Below are positions 49,577-58,314 of a stretch of 64,000 nt of DNA, piece by piece; the first letter of the stretch is position 1, and each line of letters opens with the position of its first letter. The stretch lies in assembly GCA_017454905.1 (NCBI GenBank), contig JAFTCB010000044.1, positions 1 to 64,000 of the forward strand, read 5' to 3'. The notes under the pieces are model-generated. The model made no database searches. It was not told the DNA's origin and saw only the letters and a program-made list of their open reading frames with translations. A program made the position numbers and the translations under genes. Source of the stretch: Bacteroidales bacterium (GTDB lineage: Bacteria; Bacteroidota; Bacteroidia; Bacteroidales; UBA932).

Positions 49577-50549
49577 GTATCCAGCCCTGTTGTGGCTGCT
49601 GGCCGTGCCGCTGCTGCTCGTCGCGCTCTACGTGTACCGGGAGCTGGCGGAGCGGCGTCCGCACCTGCGCGTCTCGACCGCGGCGCCGTGGCTGCAGGGC
49701 GGCACCTCCCCCCTCGCGGTGCTGCGTCACCTGCCGATGGTGCTTCGTACCGCGGCGCTCTGCCTGATCGTCATCGCGCTGGCAAGGCCCCGCTCTTCCA
49801 CCGAGATCGAGAAAATCGACTCCGAAGGCATCGACATCGTCTTCGCGATGGATGTTTCCACGAGTATGCTGGCCCGGGACTTCACCCCGGACCGCATCAG
49901 CGCCGCCAAAGACATCGCCATCGAGTTCATCGCCCAGCGGCCTTCCGACCGGATGGGCATCGTGGTCTTCGCCGGCGAAAGCTATACGCAGTGCCCGCTG
50001 ACCACCGACCGCGCCACGCTCATCAACCTGATGAAAGAGGTGCAGACCGACCTGATCGAGGACGGCACCGCCATCGGCAACGGCCTCGCCACGGCCGTGG
50101 CCAGGATGATGGATTCCGATGCGCCAAGCCGGGTGGTCATCCTGCTGACGGACGGCGTGAACAACAGCGGCGAGGTGGCCCCGCAGACCGCCGCCGAGAT
50201 TGCCAAGACCTATGGCATCCGCGTCTATACGATCGGCGTGGGCGCCAACGGAATGGCTCCCTACCCGGTGATGACGCCCTGGGGCGTGGAAATCCAGAAA
50301 GTCCAGGTGGAAATCGACGAAGACCTGCTCAAAGGCATCGCCGAAGCCACCGGCGGCCGGTATTTCCGCGCTACGGACAACACCAAGCTCGCGGAGATCT
50401 ATTCGGAGATCAACAAGATGGAGAAGGCCCGCACGTCCGTGGACAGCTTCCCCGTCTATAAGGAACTGTTCGGGCGTTTCGGCCTGGCGGCGCTGATCTG
50501 CCTGCTGCTCGAACTCATTGTCGGACTTTTGATCAGGAGGATGCCGTAA
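49566..50549 (+). CDS. batA: BatA, VWA-domain membrane protein
   Basis: 327 residues from the ATG at 49566 (an upstream GTG-type frame to 49542 lies deep in the previous gene). Membrane helices at about 8-25 and 55-75 flank the N-terminus and one more lies at the C-terminus (LAALICLLLELIVGLLI). Between them is a VWA domain with the MIDAS motif FAMDVSTSMLARDFTPDR and the TDG loop ILLTDGVNNSGE. BatA-type proteins are tied to aerotolerance and stress resistance in Bacteroides. Overlaps its upstream neighbour by 11 bases and touches batB by one (TAATG). Confidence 0.93.
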   Translation: MNFEYPALLWLLAVPLLLVALYVYRELAERRPHLRVSTAAPWLQGGTSPLAVLRHLPMVLRTAALCLIVIALARPRSSTEIEKIDSEGIDIVFAMDVSTSMLARDFTPDRISAAKDIAIEFIAQRPSDRMGIVVFAGESYTQCPLTTDRATLINLMKEVQTDLIEDGTAIGNGLATAVARMMDSDAPSRVVILLTDGVNNSGEVAPQTAAEIAKTYGIRVYTIGVGANGMAPYPVMTPWGVEIQKVQVEIDEDLLKGIAEATGGRYFRATDNTKLAEIYSEINKMEKARTSVDSFPVYKELFGRFGLAALICLLLELIVGLLIRRMP

Positions 50550-51556
50550 TGCTGTATTTCGCCCGTGCCTATTTTCTCTGGCTGCTGTTGCTCGTGCCCG
50601 TGATCCTGATCGGATACGCGCTGCTGCGCCGCCTGCGCCGTGAGCGGATCCGCCGCTTCGGCGACGAGCAGCTCGTCCGCGCACTGATGCCCTCCTGGTC
50701 CTCTGCGAAAGGGTGGTGGCGCACCGTGCTTTTCGCCCTGGGGTTCGCCTGCTTCGCGATCGGCCTTTCCCGCCCGCTTATCGGGGCCAAACTGGTCGAG
50801 CGGGAGACCAAGGGGGCCGAAATCATGATCTGCCTGGACGTGTCCAATTCGATGCTCGCCCAGGATTACTCCCCGGACCGCCTCTCGCGTGCGAAACTGG
50901 CGATCTCCCGGATCGTTGACAAACTGCAGGGCGACCGCATCGGCCTGATCATCTTTGCCGGCAGCTCCTTCGTGCAGTTGCCGATCACCACGGACTACGT
51001 GTCCGCCAAGATGTTCCTCGGCAGCATCGACACCCAGTCCGTGCCCGTCCAGGGTACCGCCATCGGAGATGCCATCCTGACGGCCGCCAGGAGTTTCAGC
51101 GCGCAGAGCGAAAAGAGCCGCGCCATCATCGTCATCACCGACGGCGAGAACCACGAAGATGATCCCGTGGATGCCGCGAGACAGGTGGCCGAGACCGGCG
51201 TGCGCATCTATACGATCGGTGTCGGTTCGCTCCGCGGCCAGCCGATTCCCAAGGACGGAGATCTGATGAAGGACAGCGAGGGCAACATCGTCGTGACCCG
51301 GCTGGACGAGGAGACACTCAAGCGCATCGCCTCCGTCGGCAACGGCGCCTATGTCCACGCCGGAAACGAGGAGTTCGGCCTCAATCCGATCCTCGACGAG
51401 ATCCGCAAACTCGAAGACGAGCGCTTCAATTCGGTCGTTTTCGAGGAATATGACGAACAGTATATGTATTTCTTTGCCGCAGCGCTCTTCTTCTTCGTCC
51501 TGGAGATGCTGATCGGGGAGCGCAGGCCCAAAAGGAGATTGTTCGATGAGAACTGA
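50549..51556 (+). CDS. batB: BatB, VWA-domain membrane protein
   Basis: 335 residues. Same build as BatA: N-terminal helices (YFLWLLLLVPVILIGYALL; TVLFALGFACFAIGL), a VWA domain with MIDAS ICLDVSNSMLAQDYSPDR and IVITDGENHEDD, and a C-terminal helix (YMYFFAAALFFFVLEML). BatA and BatB are probably descended from one duplicated gene and likely work as a pair. Overlaps batA by one base and batC by 11. Confidence 0.93.
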   Translation: MLYFARAYFLWLLLLVPVILIGYALLRRLRRERIRRFGDEQLVRALMPSWSSAKGWWRTVLFALGFACFAIGLSRPLIGAKLVERETKGAEIMICLDVSNSMLAQDYSPDRLSRAKLAISRIVDKLQGDRIGLIIFAGSSFVQLPITTDYVSAKMFLGSIDTQSVPVQGTAIGDAILTAARSFSAQSEKSRAIIVITDGENHEDDPVDAARQVAETGVRIYTIGVGSLRGQPIPKDGDLMKDSEGNIVVTRLDEETLKRIASVGNGAYVHAGNEEFGLNPILDEIRKLEDERFNSVVFEEYDEQYMYFFAAALFFFVLEMLIGERRPKRRLFDEN

Positions 51557-52277
51557 GATATTGACCATCCTGCTGTTGTTCTGCTGTCTGCCGGGCTTCT
51601 CCCAGGCAGACAGGCACGACGTGCGCGCAGGCAACCGGAAGTTCGGCAAGGAACACTTCAAGGAAGCGGAGATCGACTACCGCAAGGCCGTGCTCAAGGA
51701 CTCCACGTCCGTGACCGCCCAGTACGACCTCGCCTCCGCGCTCTACCGCCAGGAAGACTGGGCCGGCGCCGCCAAGGCACTGGAAAGCGTGAAGGACCAG
51801 CCGGAGCTCCCGGCGCAGTATTATTTCAACGCCGGCGATGCCGCCTCGCAGCAGAAGGACTGGCAGGCGGCGGTGAATGATTTCCGGGAGGCCCTGTTGC
51901 GTGATCCGGGCGACCTGGACGCCAAGGAGAACTACATCTACGCCAAGAAGATGCTGGAGAACCAGCAGAACGGCGGTGGCGGCGGGAACGACAACCAGCA
52001 GGACCAGAACCAGGATCAGCAGAATCAGAATCAGGACCAGAACAAAGATCAGGACAAAAACCAGAACCAGGACCAGAACCAGCAGGATCAGCAGCAAGGC
52101 CAGCAGGATCAGCAGCAAGACCAGCAGGACCAGCAGGATCAGCAGCCGCAGATCTCCCCGCAGCAGGCCCAGCAGATGCTCCGTGCCATCCAGGCCAAGG
52201 AAAAGGAGACCCAGGACAAGGTGAACAAGGAAAAAGCCGCCCTGCTCAAATCCCGGCAGAAAGAAAAGAATTGGTGA
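51546..52277 (+). CDS. batC: BatC, TPR protein with a Gln/Asp/Asn-rich tail
   Basis: 243 residues with a signal peptide (MRTEILTILLLFCCLPGFSQ). Residues about 25-135 are TPR repeats (AGNRKFGKEHFKEAEIDYRK; YYFNAGDAASQQKDWQAAVN). From about residue 143 to 205 the chain is almost only Gln, Asp and Asn, with a few Lys and Gly. The end (QQAQQMLRAIQAKEKETQDK) is helical. TPR plus a Q-rich segment is the normal BatC pattern. The low-complexity stretch could vary in length by slippage. Confidence 0.9.
   Translation: MRTEILTILLLFCCLPGFSQADRHDVRAGNRKFGKEHFKEAEIDYRKAVLKDSTSVTAQYDLASALYRQEDWAGAAKALESVKDQPELPAQYYFNAGDAASQQKDWQAAVNDFREALLRDPGDLDAKENYIYAKKMLENQQNGGGGGNDNQQDQNQDQQNQNQDQNKDQDKNQNQDQNQQDQQQGQQDQQQDQQDQQDQQPQISPQQAQQMLRAIQAKEKETQDKVNKEKAALLKSRQKEKNW
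51986..52150 (+). repeat. Low-complexity hexamer repeat in batC
   Basis: About 165 bases made mostly of CAG, AAC and GAC/GAT codons in runs like CAGGACCAGAAC and CAGCAGGATCAG. It encodes the Q/D/N-rich segment of BatC and is a likely place for copy-number change. Confidence 0.7.
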
Positions 52278-54907
52278 TGATGAAGAGATTGACAGCCCTT
52301 TTCGCGGCACTCGCCCTTGCGCTGGCCGCACCCGCCCAGACCTCGATCAAGGTCCAGGCGCCCAACCTTGTCGGCTTGAACGAGCAGTTCAACGTGACCT
52401 TCATCATCAGCGGCGACCACGCCCCGTCCGACTTCCAGTGGGAGCCGGGCAATGATTTCCAGCTGGTCTGGGGGCCGCAGAAGGGAACTTCCACCTCGGT
52501 CAGTATCGTCAACGGCAAGACCACCCGGTCTTCCCAGACGACCTATACCTATGTCCTGCTGCCCCGGAATACCGGGCGATTCCAGATCAACGCCGCCGAA
52601 GCCACCGTCAGCAAGGAGAAGATCAGCTCCTCCCGCCCGACCATCGAGGTGGTCAGCGACGGTGCCGCCGCTTCCTCCCAGGGTTCCCAGGGCTCCCAGG
52701 GACAGTCTTCCCAGGGAAACAGCGGCAGCCAAGGTTCGGCCCAGACCGGCACGGTTTCGGCCGATGACATGTTCCTGCGGCTGAACTTCAGCAAGCGGAA
52801 CGCCATGGTCGGCGAGACCATCACGGCCACCCTGAAACTCTACCAGCGGGTCAACATCGCCGGATTCGAGGATGCCAGGTTTCCGACCTTCAACGGCTTC
52901 TGGAGCCAGGAAACCCAGGCGCCCACCAATATCCAGTTCCGCCGCGAGAGCGTCGGAGACAAGATCTACAACACCGCCGTGCTGCGCAGCTGGAACCTCG
53001 TCCCCCAGAAGGCCGGAGACATCACCATCGAAGGTGCCGAACTGGTCTGCCTGGTCAACATCCGCACCCAGCGGGCCCCCACGGGCAGCATCTTCGACGA
53101 TTTCTTTCAGGATGACTACCAGACCATCCGCAAGCGGGTGACCACGCAGCCCGTGACCCTGCACGTGAGCGCGCTCCCCGCCGGAGCGCCGGCCTCGTTC
53201 GGCGGCGGCGTGGGCTCGTTCAAGATGAAAGCTTCGCTGACGCGCGACTCCCTGCTGACCCATGATGCCGCCTCGCTCCTGATCACCGTCACGGGCAGCG
53301 GCAACACCACGCTCCTGGAGGCGCCGAAGGTTTCCTTCCCGCCGGATTTCGAAGTCTACGACGTCAAGACCTCCGACGTGTCCGGAGGCAAGCAGTTCGA
53401 GTATCCCTTCATCCCGCGCAGCCACGGCGAGTTTACCATCGGACCCGTGGAGTACGGCTACTACGACCTCAGCGCCAAGAAATACGTGACCCTGCGCAGC
53501 CCCGCCATGCAGCTGCGCGTGGGCAAGGGCGCCGACACCGCGGGCGGCACGGCCGGCGGGCAGCTCGTCCAGGGCGTGACCCGCAAGGACGTGCGCGACC
53601 TGGGCAGCGACATCCGCTTCATCTCCACCAAGCCGGGCACGCTGGCTTCCGTGGGGCACTTCTTCGTCGGTTCGGGCGGCTTCTGGATCCTGACAGTCCT
53701 GCTGCTCGCGCTCGCCGCGGCGGCTTATTTTGCCCTGCGCGGCATCGCCGCCCGCCGGGCCGACATCGTGGGCAGCAAAAACCGCGGGGCCACCAAGATG
53801 GCCCGCAAGCGCCTCGCGCAGGCCGACACCTTCCTCAAGGGCAGTCTATACACCGCCTTCTACGAGGAGCTGCACCGCGCCCTGCTGGGCTTCGTCTCCG
53901 ACAAACTGAACCTGGACGCCGCCGAGATGAGCAAGGAGAACATCGCGGCCCGCCTCAGCGAAAACGGCGTCGCAGAGGGGTTGGCGGCCGATTTCACCGC
54001 CCTGCTGGATGCCTGCGAATATGCCCGTTACGCCCCCGACGCCGGGCATGACGCCATGAATACCCACTACGAGAAGGCGGTCTCGGTCATCTCCGCCATC
54101 GATGAAAGCATGAGAAGAAATCCCCGCAAGGCCGGCGGCGCCGCAGCCGCCCTGCTGGCCCTGCTCCTGCTGCTGCCCGCCCAGCGCGGCGCGGCGCAGG
54201 CCAAGGCCCTGCCCGACTCCCTCTGGACAGCGGGCGTGACCGCCTACTCCGACGGCGACTGGGCCGGTGCCCGGAAGGCCTGGGAGGACCTGCGCGCCCT
54301 CGGACTGGAGTCACCCCAGCTGTACTGCAACCTGGGAGACGCCTGCTTCAAGCAGGACGACCTCGCCCACGCCATCCTGAACTACGAGCGCGCACTCAAG
54401 CTGGACCCGTCCTATTCCGACGCCCGCTACAACCTCGCTTTCGCCCAGAGCCAGGTCCAGGACAAGATCGAGGCCGTGCCGGAGTTCTTCCTGGAGCAAT
54501 GGGGCCGCAAGGCCTGCTGGCTGCTGCCCTCCGACACCTGGGCGGTCCTGTTCCTGGTCTTCTTCGCGCTCACGCTGGGCTGCGTGCTGCTCTTCCTGCT
54601 GGGTGGCCGGACAGGCATCCGCAAGACCGGATTCATCGCCGGCATTGCCGCCCTGGTGCTGGCCCTGCTCTGCCTGGACTTCGCCTTCTGGCAGCGGACG
54701 GATTACCGCAAGGCGGACAGCGCCATCGTCACCCGCCCGGTGACCACGGTGCAGAGCGCTCCGGGCCGGGATTCGGCCAAGGACCTGTTCGTCCTGCACG
54801 AAGGCACCAAGGTCAAGCTTCTCGACGCCGTCGGCTCCTGGCGGAGCATCGAACTGGCCGACGGCCGGCAGGGCTGGATGGAGGAGGCCGATCTGGAGGT
54901 CATCTGA
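52277..54907 (+). CDS. batD: BatD-BatE fusion protein
   Basis: 876 residues. Residues 1-22 are a signal peptide (MMKRLTALFAALALALAAPA). About 23-460 is the periplasmic BatD region, including a Ser/Gln/Gly-rich linker near 136-162. A membrane helix lies at about 463-490 (WILTVLLLALAAAAYFAL), then a cytoplasmic-type domain to about 611. At residue 612 (ATG at 54110) begins MRRNPRKAGGAAAALLALLL, which looks like a complete signal peptide, then TPR repeats (LYCNLGDACFKQDDLAHAIL), two membrane helices and an SH3-like end (LHEGTKVKLLDAVGSWRSIE): this is BatE. BatD and BatE are normally separate genes. The ATG may still serve as an internal start. Confidence 0.88.
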   Translation: MMKRLTALFAALALALAAPAQTSIKVQAPNLVGLNEQFNVTFIISGDHAPSDFQWEPGNDFQLVWGPQKGTSTSVSIVNGKTTRSSQTTYTYVLLPRNTGRFQINAAEATVSKEKISSSRPTIEVVSDGAAASSQGSQGSQGQSSQGNSGSQGSAQTGTVSADDMFLRLNFSKRNAMVGETITATLKLYQRVNIAGFEDARFPTFNGFWSQETQAPTNIQFRRESVGDKIYNTAVLRSWNLVPQKAGDITIEGAELVCLVNIRTQRAPTGSIFDDFFQDDYQTIRKRVTTQPVTLHVSALPAGAPASFGGGVGSFKMKASLTRDSLLTHDAASLLITVTGSGNTTLLEAPKVSFPPDFEVYDVKTSDVSGGKQFEYPFIPRSHGEFTIGPVEYGYYDLSAKKYVTLRSPAMQLRVGKGADTAGGTAGGQLVQGVTRKDVRDLGSDIRFISTKPGTLASVGHFFVGSGGFWILTVLLLALAAAAYFALRGIAARRADIVGSKNRGATKMARKRLAQADTFLKGSLYTAFYEELHRALLGFVSDKLNLDAAEMSKENIAARLSENGVAEGLAADFTALLDACEYARYAPDAGHDAMNTHYEKAVSVISAIDESMRRNPRKAGGAAAALLALLLLLPAQRGAAQAKALPDSLWTAGVTAYSDGDWAGARKAWEDLRALGLESPQLYCNLGDACFKQDDLAHAILNYERALKLDPSYSDARYNLAFAQSQVQDKIEAVPEFFLEQWGRKACWLLPSDTWAVLFLVFFALTLGCVLLFLLGGRTGIRKTGFIAGIAALVLALLCLDFAFWQRTDYRKADSAIVTRPVTTVQSAPGRDSAKDLFVLHEGTKVKLLDAVGSWRSIELADGRQGWMEEADLEVI

Positions 54908-55006
54908 TAGAATACACCCTGACGCTTTTCCATCGCCGCGGCACGCCTGTCCGCGGCTGCCGTGCCGTGTCCGGCGGCTTCCCCTTCTTTTTTCAAGAAA
55001 AATCCG

Positions 55007-55014
55007 TATATTTG
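55007..55014 (+). promoter_or_regulatory. -7 promoter box for exbB-exbD-tonB
   Basis: The plus strand reads TATATTTG, an exact TAnnTTTG match, about 60 bases before the exbB start, in the 167-base gap after the BatD-BatE gene. The -33 region is weak. It suggests that the Ton genes are not transcribed only from the Bat operon. Confidence 0.55.
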
Positions 55015-55074
55015 TACAATTATGCCTGAGTAGGCAGTGTTTTTGCTTAAATTGTATTAAAACCGTTATCTGAT

Positions 55075-55770
55075 ATGTTGTTCACGCTCCTCCAGACCGA
55101 CATCGCGCAGGCTGTCCCCGTGCAGCAGGAGATGTCCTATTCCCTGATCGAAATGGCCGCCAAGGGCGGCTGGCTGATGTGGGTCCTGCTTGCCCTCTCG
55201 ATCATCGCCATCTACATCTTCGGCAAGAAGTGGTGGATCATCCGCCAGGCCGGCAAGATCGACAAGGATTTCATGAATGATATCCGCGACTACATCCACG
55301 AAGGAAAGATCAAGTCCGCCCGCACGCTCTGCGGCAAGTACGATGCCCCCGTGGCCCGGATGGTCGAAGCCGGCATCGCCCGCATCGGCAAGCCCGCCAC
55401 CGACGTGCAGGCCGCCATCGAGAATGTCGGCAACGTGGAGGTGGCCCGCCTGGAGAAGGGACTTCCCTACCTCGCCACCATCGCCGGCGGCGCCCCGATG
55501 ATCGGTTTCCTCGGCACGGTGATCGGTATGGTCCAGGCATTCTTCAACATGTCCAACGCCGGCAACAACATCGACATCACCCTGCTCTCCAGCGGCATCT
55601 ACACCGCCATGATCACGACGGTCGGCGGTCTGATCGTCGGTATCCTCGCCTACTTCGGCTACAATTTCCTGACGGCCCGGATCTCCTCGCTGGTCTACAG
55701 CATGGAGAACGCGACCATCAAGTTCCTGGATATGCTCGGCGACGCCGGGGAAGCTCCCAAATCCGAATAA
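55075..55770 (+). CDS. exbB: ExbB/TolQ/MotA proton-channel protein
   Basis: 231 residues. Three membrane helices: about 32-48 (WLMWVLLALSIIAIYIF), about 135-160 (ATIAGGAPMIGFLGTVIGMV) and about 175-200 (YTAMITTVGGLIVGILAYFG). The second and third carry the conserved GFLGTVIGM and TTVGGLIVGI segments of ExbB. It forms the proton-driven stator that energizes TonB. Followed one base later by exbD. Confidence 0.95.
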   Translation: MLFTLLQTDIAQAVPVQQEMSYSLIEMAAKGGWLMWVLLALSIIAIYIFGKKWWIIRQAGKIDKDFMNDIRDYIHEGKIKSARTLCGKYDAPVARMVEAGIARIGKPATDVQAAIENVGNVEVARLEKGLPYLATIAGGAPMIGFLGTVIGMVQAFFNMSNAGNNIDITLLSSGIYTAMITTVGGLIVGILAYFGYNFLTARISSLVYSMENATIKFLDMLGDAGEAPKSE

Positions 55771-55771
55771 G

Positions 55772-56182
55772 ATGGCTCTCAGACGTATTACCAAGGCAGA
55801 CCCGAACATCGCGATGTCCTCCATGACGGACATCGTGTTCCTGCTGCTCATCTTCTTCCTGGTGACCTCGACCCTGGTCAACCCCAACGCCCTCAAGCTC
55901 CTCCTTCCGAAGAGTACCGGGCAGGTGGGAGCCAAGGCCACGGTAAGCGTGTCCATCAAGGACTGGGGAGAAGATCGCTATACCTACCACATCAACGGCG
56001 CAGAGTCGCCCGTGCCGTTCTCCGACGTGGAGGACGAACTGGTGGACCTGCTCCAGGCCGAGGAGGACCCGACCTTCTCCATCTATTCCGACGAGAGCGT
56101 GCCGATCGGACAGATCGTGCAGGTGATGAACATCGCCAAACGCAATCATTACAAAGTCATCCTGGCGACACAGCCAGAGTAG
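55772..56182 (+). CDS. exbD: ExbD/TolR biopolymer transport protein
   Basis: 136 residues: one N-terminal membrane helix with the conserved aspartate (AMSSMTDIVFLLLIFFLVTS) and a small periplasmic domain. It works with ExbB as the proton-powered unit for TonB. Many Bacteroidetes Ton clusters have two exbD genes; only one is present here. The gene starts one base after exbB and ends six bases before tonB. Confidence 0.95.
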   Translation: MALRRITKADPNIAMSSMTDIVFLLLIFFLVTSTLVNPNALKLLLPKSTGQVGAKATVSVSIKDWGEDRYTYHINGAESPVPFSDVEDELVDLLQAEEDPTFSIYSDESVPIGQIVQVMNIAKRNHYKVILATQPE

Positions 56183-56188
56183 TTCATC

Positions 56189-56968
56189 ATGCGGAACGAC
56201 CAGATAATCAGACAGAAGCGCGAGCGCAACGCAAAGATCACCGGCATCCTGATGACGGTGGTCCTGCACGTCTGCGCCCTCGTCCTGGTCTCTTTTTCCG
56301 GTCTGAAGTATCTTTATCCCCCGCCCCAGGAGCAGAGCATGCTGATCGATTTCAGCGAGGAGCCTGAGATCATCACCCAGCAGATGCAGGGACGGGAGCC
56401 GCTCGCGGACGAGATCGATCCCGAGCAGCCTGTAGAATTGGCGCAGAAAAGCGAATCCCCCACGGAAGCGGACCGGGAGAACCTGACCCCGGAGACGGAG
56501 CCGGATCCTGTCGGCGACGTCGATGTTCCCGCTCCGGAGCCGGAGAAGCCTGCGCTGGACCCGCGCGCCGCTTTCCCGGGGATGGCGAAGAAAGACACCT
56601 CCCTGACCGCCGGTCACGCCGCCGCCGAAGCCTCCGACAGCTTCAAGGCAGGCCAGGCCAGGGGCAACACGGACAGCGGCCGTACCGACGGCAAGCCGAA
56701 CGCACACGTCAAGGGCCGCAACACCGTGGGCAACATCCCCCGGCCGGTCTATAACGTGCAGGAAAGCGGCATTGTAGTAGTGGATATCTGGGTGGACAAC
56801 TACGGCAACGTAGTCAAGGCCGTGCCGGGAGGCGACGGCACCACCGTTTTGGACAAGACCCTCTATGCGGCGGCGCGCAAAGCCGCGATGGAAACGCACT
56901 TCAACATGAGTGCAGACGCACCTGCCATGCAGGAGGGCACGATTACCTATTTCTTTAATCTCAAGTAG
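56189..56968 (+). CDS. tonB: TonB-family energy transducer
   Basis: 259 residues. A basic N-terminus and one membrane helix (ILMTVVLHVCALVLVSF) are followed by a Glu/Pro-rich periplasmic spacer (about 50-125, with DVPAPEPEKPALDP) and a C-terminal domain (about 185-259) in which GIVVVDIWVDNYGNVVKAVP resembles the TonB fold strand-turn pattern. It transmits energy from ExbB/ExbD to outer-membrane receptors such as the one at 1063-3711, though a specific pairing is not shown. It closes the ExbB-ExbD-TonB unit. Confidence 0.9.
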   Translation: MRNDQIIRQKRERNAKITGILMTVVLHVCALVLVSFSGLKYLYPPPQEQSMLIDFSEEPEIITQQMQGREPLADEIDPEQPVELAQKSESPTEADRENLTPETEPDPVGDVDVPAPEPEKPALDPRAAFPGMAKKDTSLTAGHAAAEASDSFKAGQARGNTDSGRTDGKPNAHVKGRNTVGNIPRPVYNVQESGIVVVDIWVDNYGNVVKAVPGGDGTTVLDKTLYAAARKAAMETHFNMSADAPAMQEGTITYFFNLK

Positions 56969-56970
56969 TA

Positions 56971-58314
56971 ATGGATCAGTTTACTAAAGAAGGCCGAAAA
57001 CTTAGACCCCGGAAAAACGCAGGGACACATCCCCATTCCGAAAAAGTAGAATACACGCCCGGCGCGCACAGAAGCGAAAATGGCGGTGAAAGGGTCGGCA
57101 ACCACGGAGGCGGCTACCGCTCCTCCGACAACCGCGAACGCCGCCCGTACGGCGAGGGCCGCCCGCAGCGCCCTTACGGTGAGAACCGCAGCTACGGCGA
57201 CCGGGACAATCACGGTCTCAGCGACCGCCGCAGCGGCGGAGAGCACAAGACCGGCAATTACGGCGGCCACCGTTCCGAGTACGGCGAGCGCCGCTCCTAT
57301 GGCGAGAACCGCAATTACGGCGAAAAGCGGAACTACGGTGAGAACCGCAGTTATGGCGAGAGCCGCGGCTATGGCGAAGGGCGCAGTTACGGCGAGGGCC
57401 GTCCGCAGCGTCCCTATGGCGCAGGGCCGCGCAAACCGGCCGGCGCAGGCAAACCCCATGGCGCAGGCAAGAAGCCGGGAGGCCGCAAGCCGAACTTCAC
57501 CCGCGAATCCTCCGAAGGCATCAACCGCATGATCAGCCGCCGTCCCGTCGTGAACGGGAGCGAAAGCACCGAGACGCCGTATCCTTCCCCGATCCAGGAC
57601 ACCGTCCGCCTCAACAAGTTCATCGCCAACTCGGGCGTCTGCTCCCGACGCGAAGCCGATACCCTCATCCAGGCCGGCGTCGTGACCGTCAACGGTGAGG
57701 TGGTGACCGAACTGGGCACCAAGGTGAACGTCTTCACCGACGACATCCGTTTCAACGGAGAGCGCCTCAAGGGTGAGGAGAAAGTATATATCGTGATGAA
57801 CAAGCCCAAGGGCTTCGTCACCACCGCGAGCGACCCCCACGCCGAGAAGACCGTCGTGGACCTGGTGAAGAACTGCCCGGCCCGCGTTTATCCGGTAGGC
57901 CGCCTGGACAAGAACACGACCGGCGTGCTGATGCTGACCAACGACGGGGAGATCGCCGAGCGGCTGACCCACCCGTCCTATGACAAGAAGAAGATCTACC
58001 AGGTGGCGCTCGACCGGCCCCTGTCCCAGGAAGATTTCAACCGCATCCTGGAAGGCGTGGAGCTCACCGACGGGGAGATCAAGGCTGACGAACTGGAGTA
58101 CATCGACGCGAACGACAAGCGCAAGCTCGGCATCGAGATCCATTCCGGCAAGAACCGCATCGTCCGCCGCATCTTCGAGACCCTCGGCTACAATGTCAAG
58201 GCGCTGGACCGCGTGTACTTTGCCGGTCTGACCAAGAAGGGACTGAAGAAGGGAGAATGGAGATACCTCACGGAGGGTGAGGCCAATATCCTGAAAATGG
58301 GGGCATACGTATAA
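56971..58314 (+). CDS. RsuA/RluB-family rRNA pseudouridine synthase with a GYGE-repeat N-terminal extension
   Basis: 447 residues. The C-terminal 250 residues are a standard enzyme: an S4 RNA-binding domain (VRLNKFIANSGVCSRREADT), a catalytic segment with aspartate (YPVGRLDKNTTGVLMLTNDG) and KIYQVALDRPLSQEDFNRIL. It isomerizes a uridine in 23S or 16S rRNA. The first 170 residues are low-complexity, rich in Arg, Gly, Tyr and Glu, with many copies of a hexapeptide close to SYGENR, and are probably disordered and RNA-binding. Such R/G-rich tails are seen on Bacteroidetes pseudouridine synthases. Two bases separate it from tonB; it overlaps era by one base. Confidence 0.9.
   Translation: MDQFTKEGRKLRPRKNAGTHPHSEKVEYTPGAHRSENGGERVGNHGGGYRSSDNRERRPYGEGRPQRPYGENRSYGDRDNHGLSDRRSGGEHKTGNYGGHRSEYGERRSYGENRNYGEKRNYGENRSYGESRGYGEGRSYGEGRPQRPYGAGPRKPAGAGKPHGAGKKPGGRKPNFTRESSEGINRMISRRPVVNGSESTETPYPSPIQDTVRLNKFIANSGVCSRREADTLIQAGVVTVNGEVVTELGTKVNVFTDDIRFNGERLKGEEKVYIVMNKPKGFVTTASDPHAEKTVVDLVKNCPARVYPVGRLDKNTTGVLMLTNDGEIAERLTHPSYDKKKIYQVALDRPLSQEDFNRILEGVELTDGEIKADELEYIDANDKRKLGIEIHSGKNRIVRRIFETLGYNVKALDRVYFAGLTKKGLKKGEWRYLTEGEANILKMGAYV
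57148..57420 (+). repeat. Hexapeptide-coding tandem repeat (YGENRS-like)
   Basis: Roughly 18-base units of the type TACGGCGAGAACCGCAGT recur with small changes, densest between 57268 and 57400. They encode the repeated SYGENR/NYGEKR/GYGEGR series of the pseudouridine synthase tail. Confidence 0.7.

Noticed and set aside
51986-52150. CRISPR-like repeat array in batC
   Set aside because: The units are codon-scale CAG/GAC/AAC runs without regular spacers, inside a reading frame; it is low-complexity coding DNA.
54925-54970. Possible terminator after the BatD-BatE gene (CGGCACG and CGTGCCG)
   Set aside because: The pairing is only seven bases over a 15-base loop with no T-run nearby, too weak to list.
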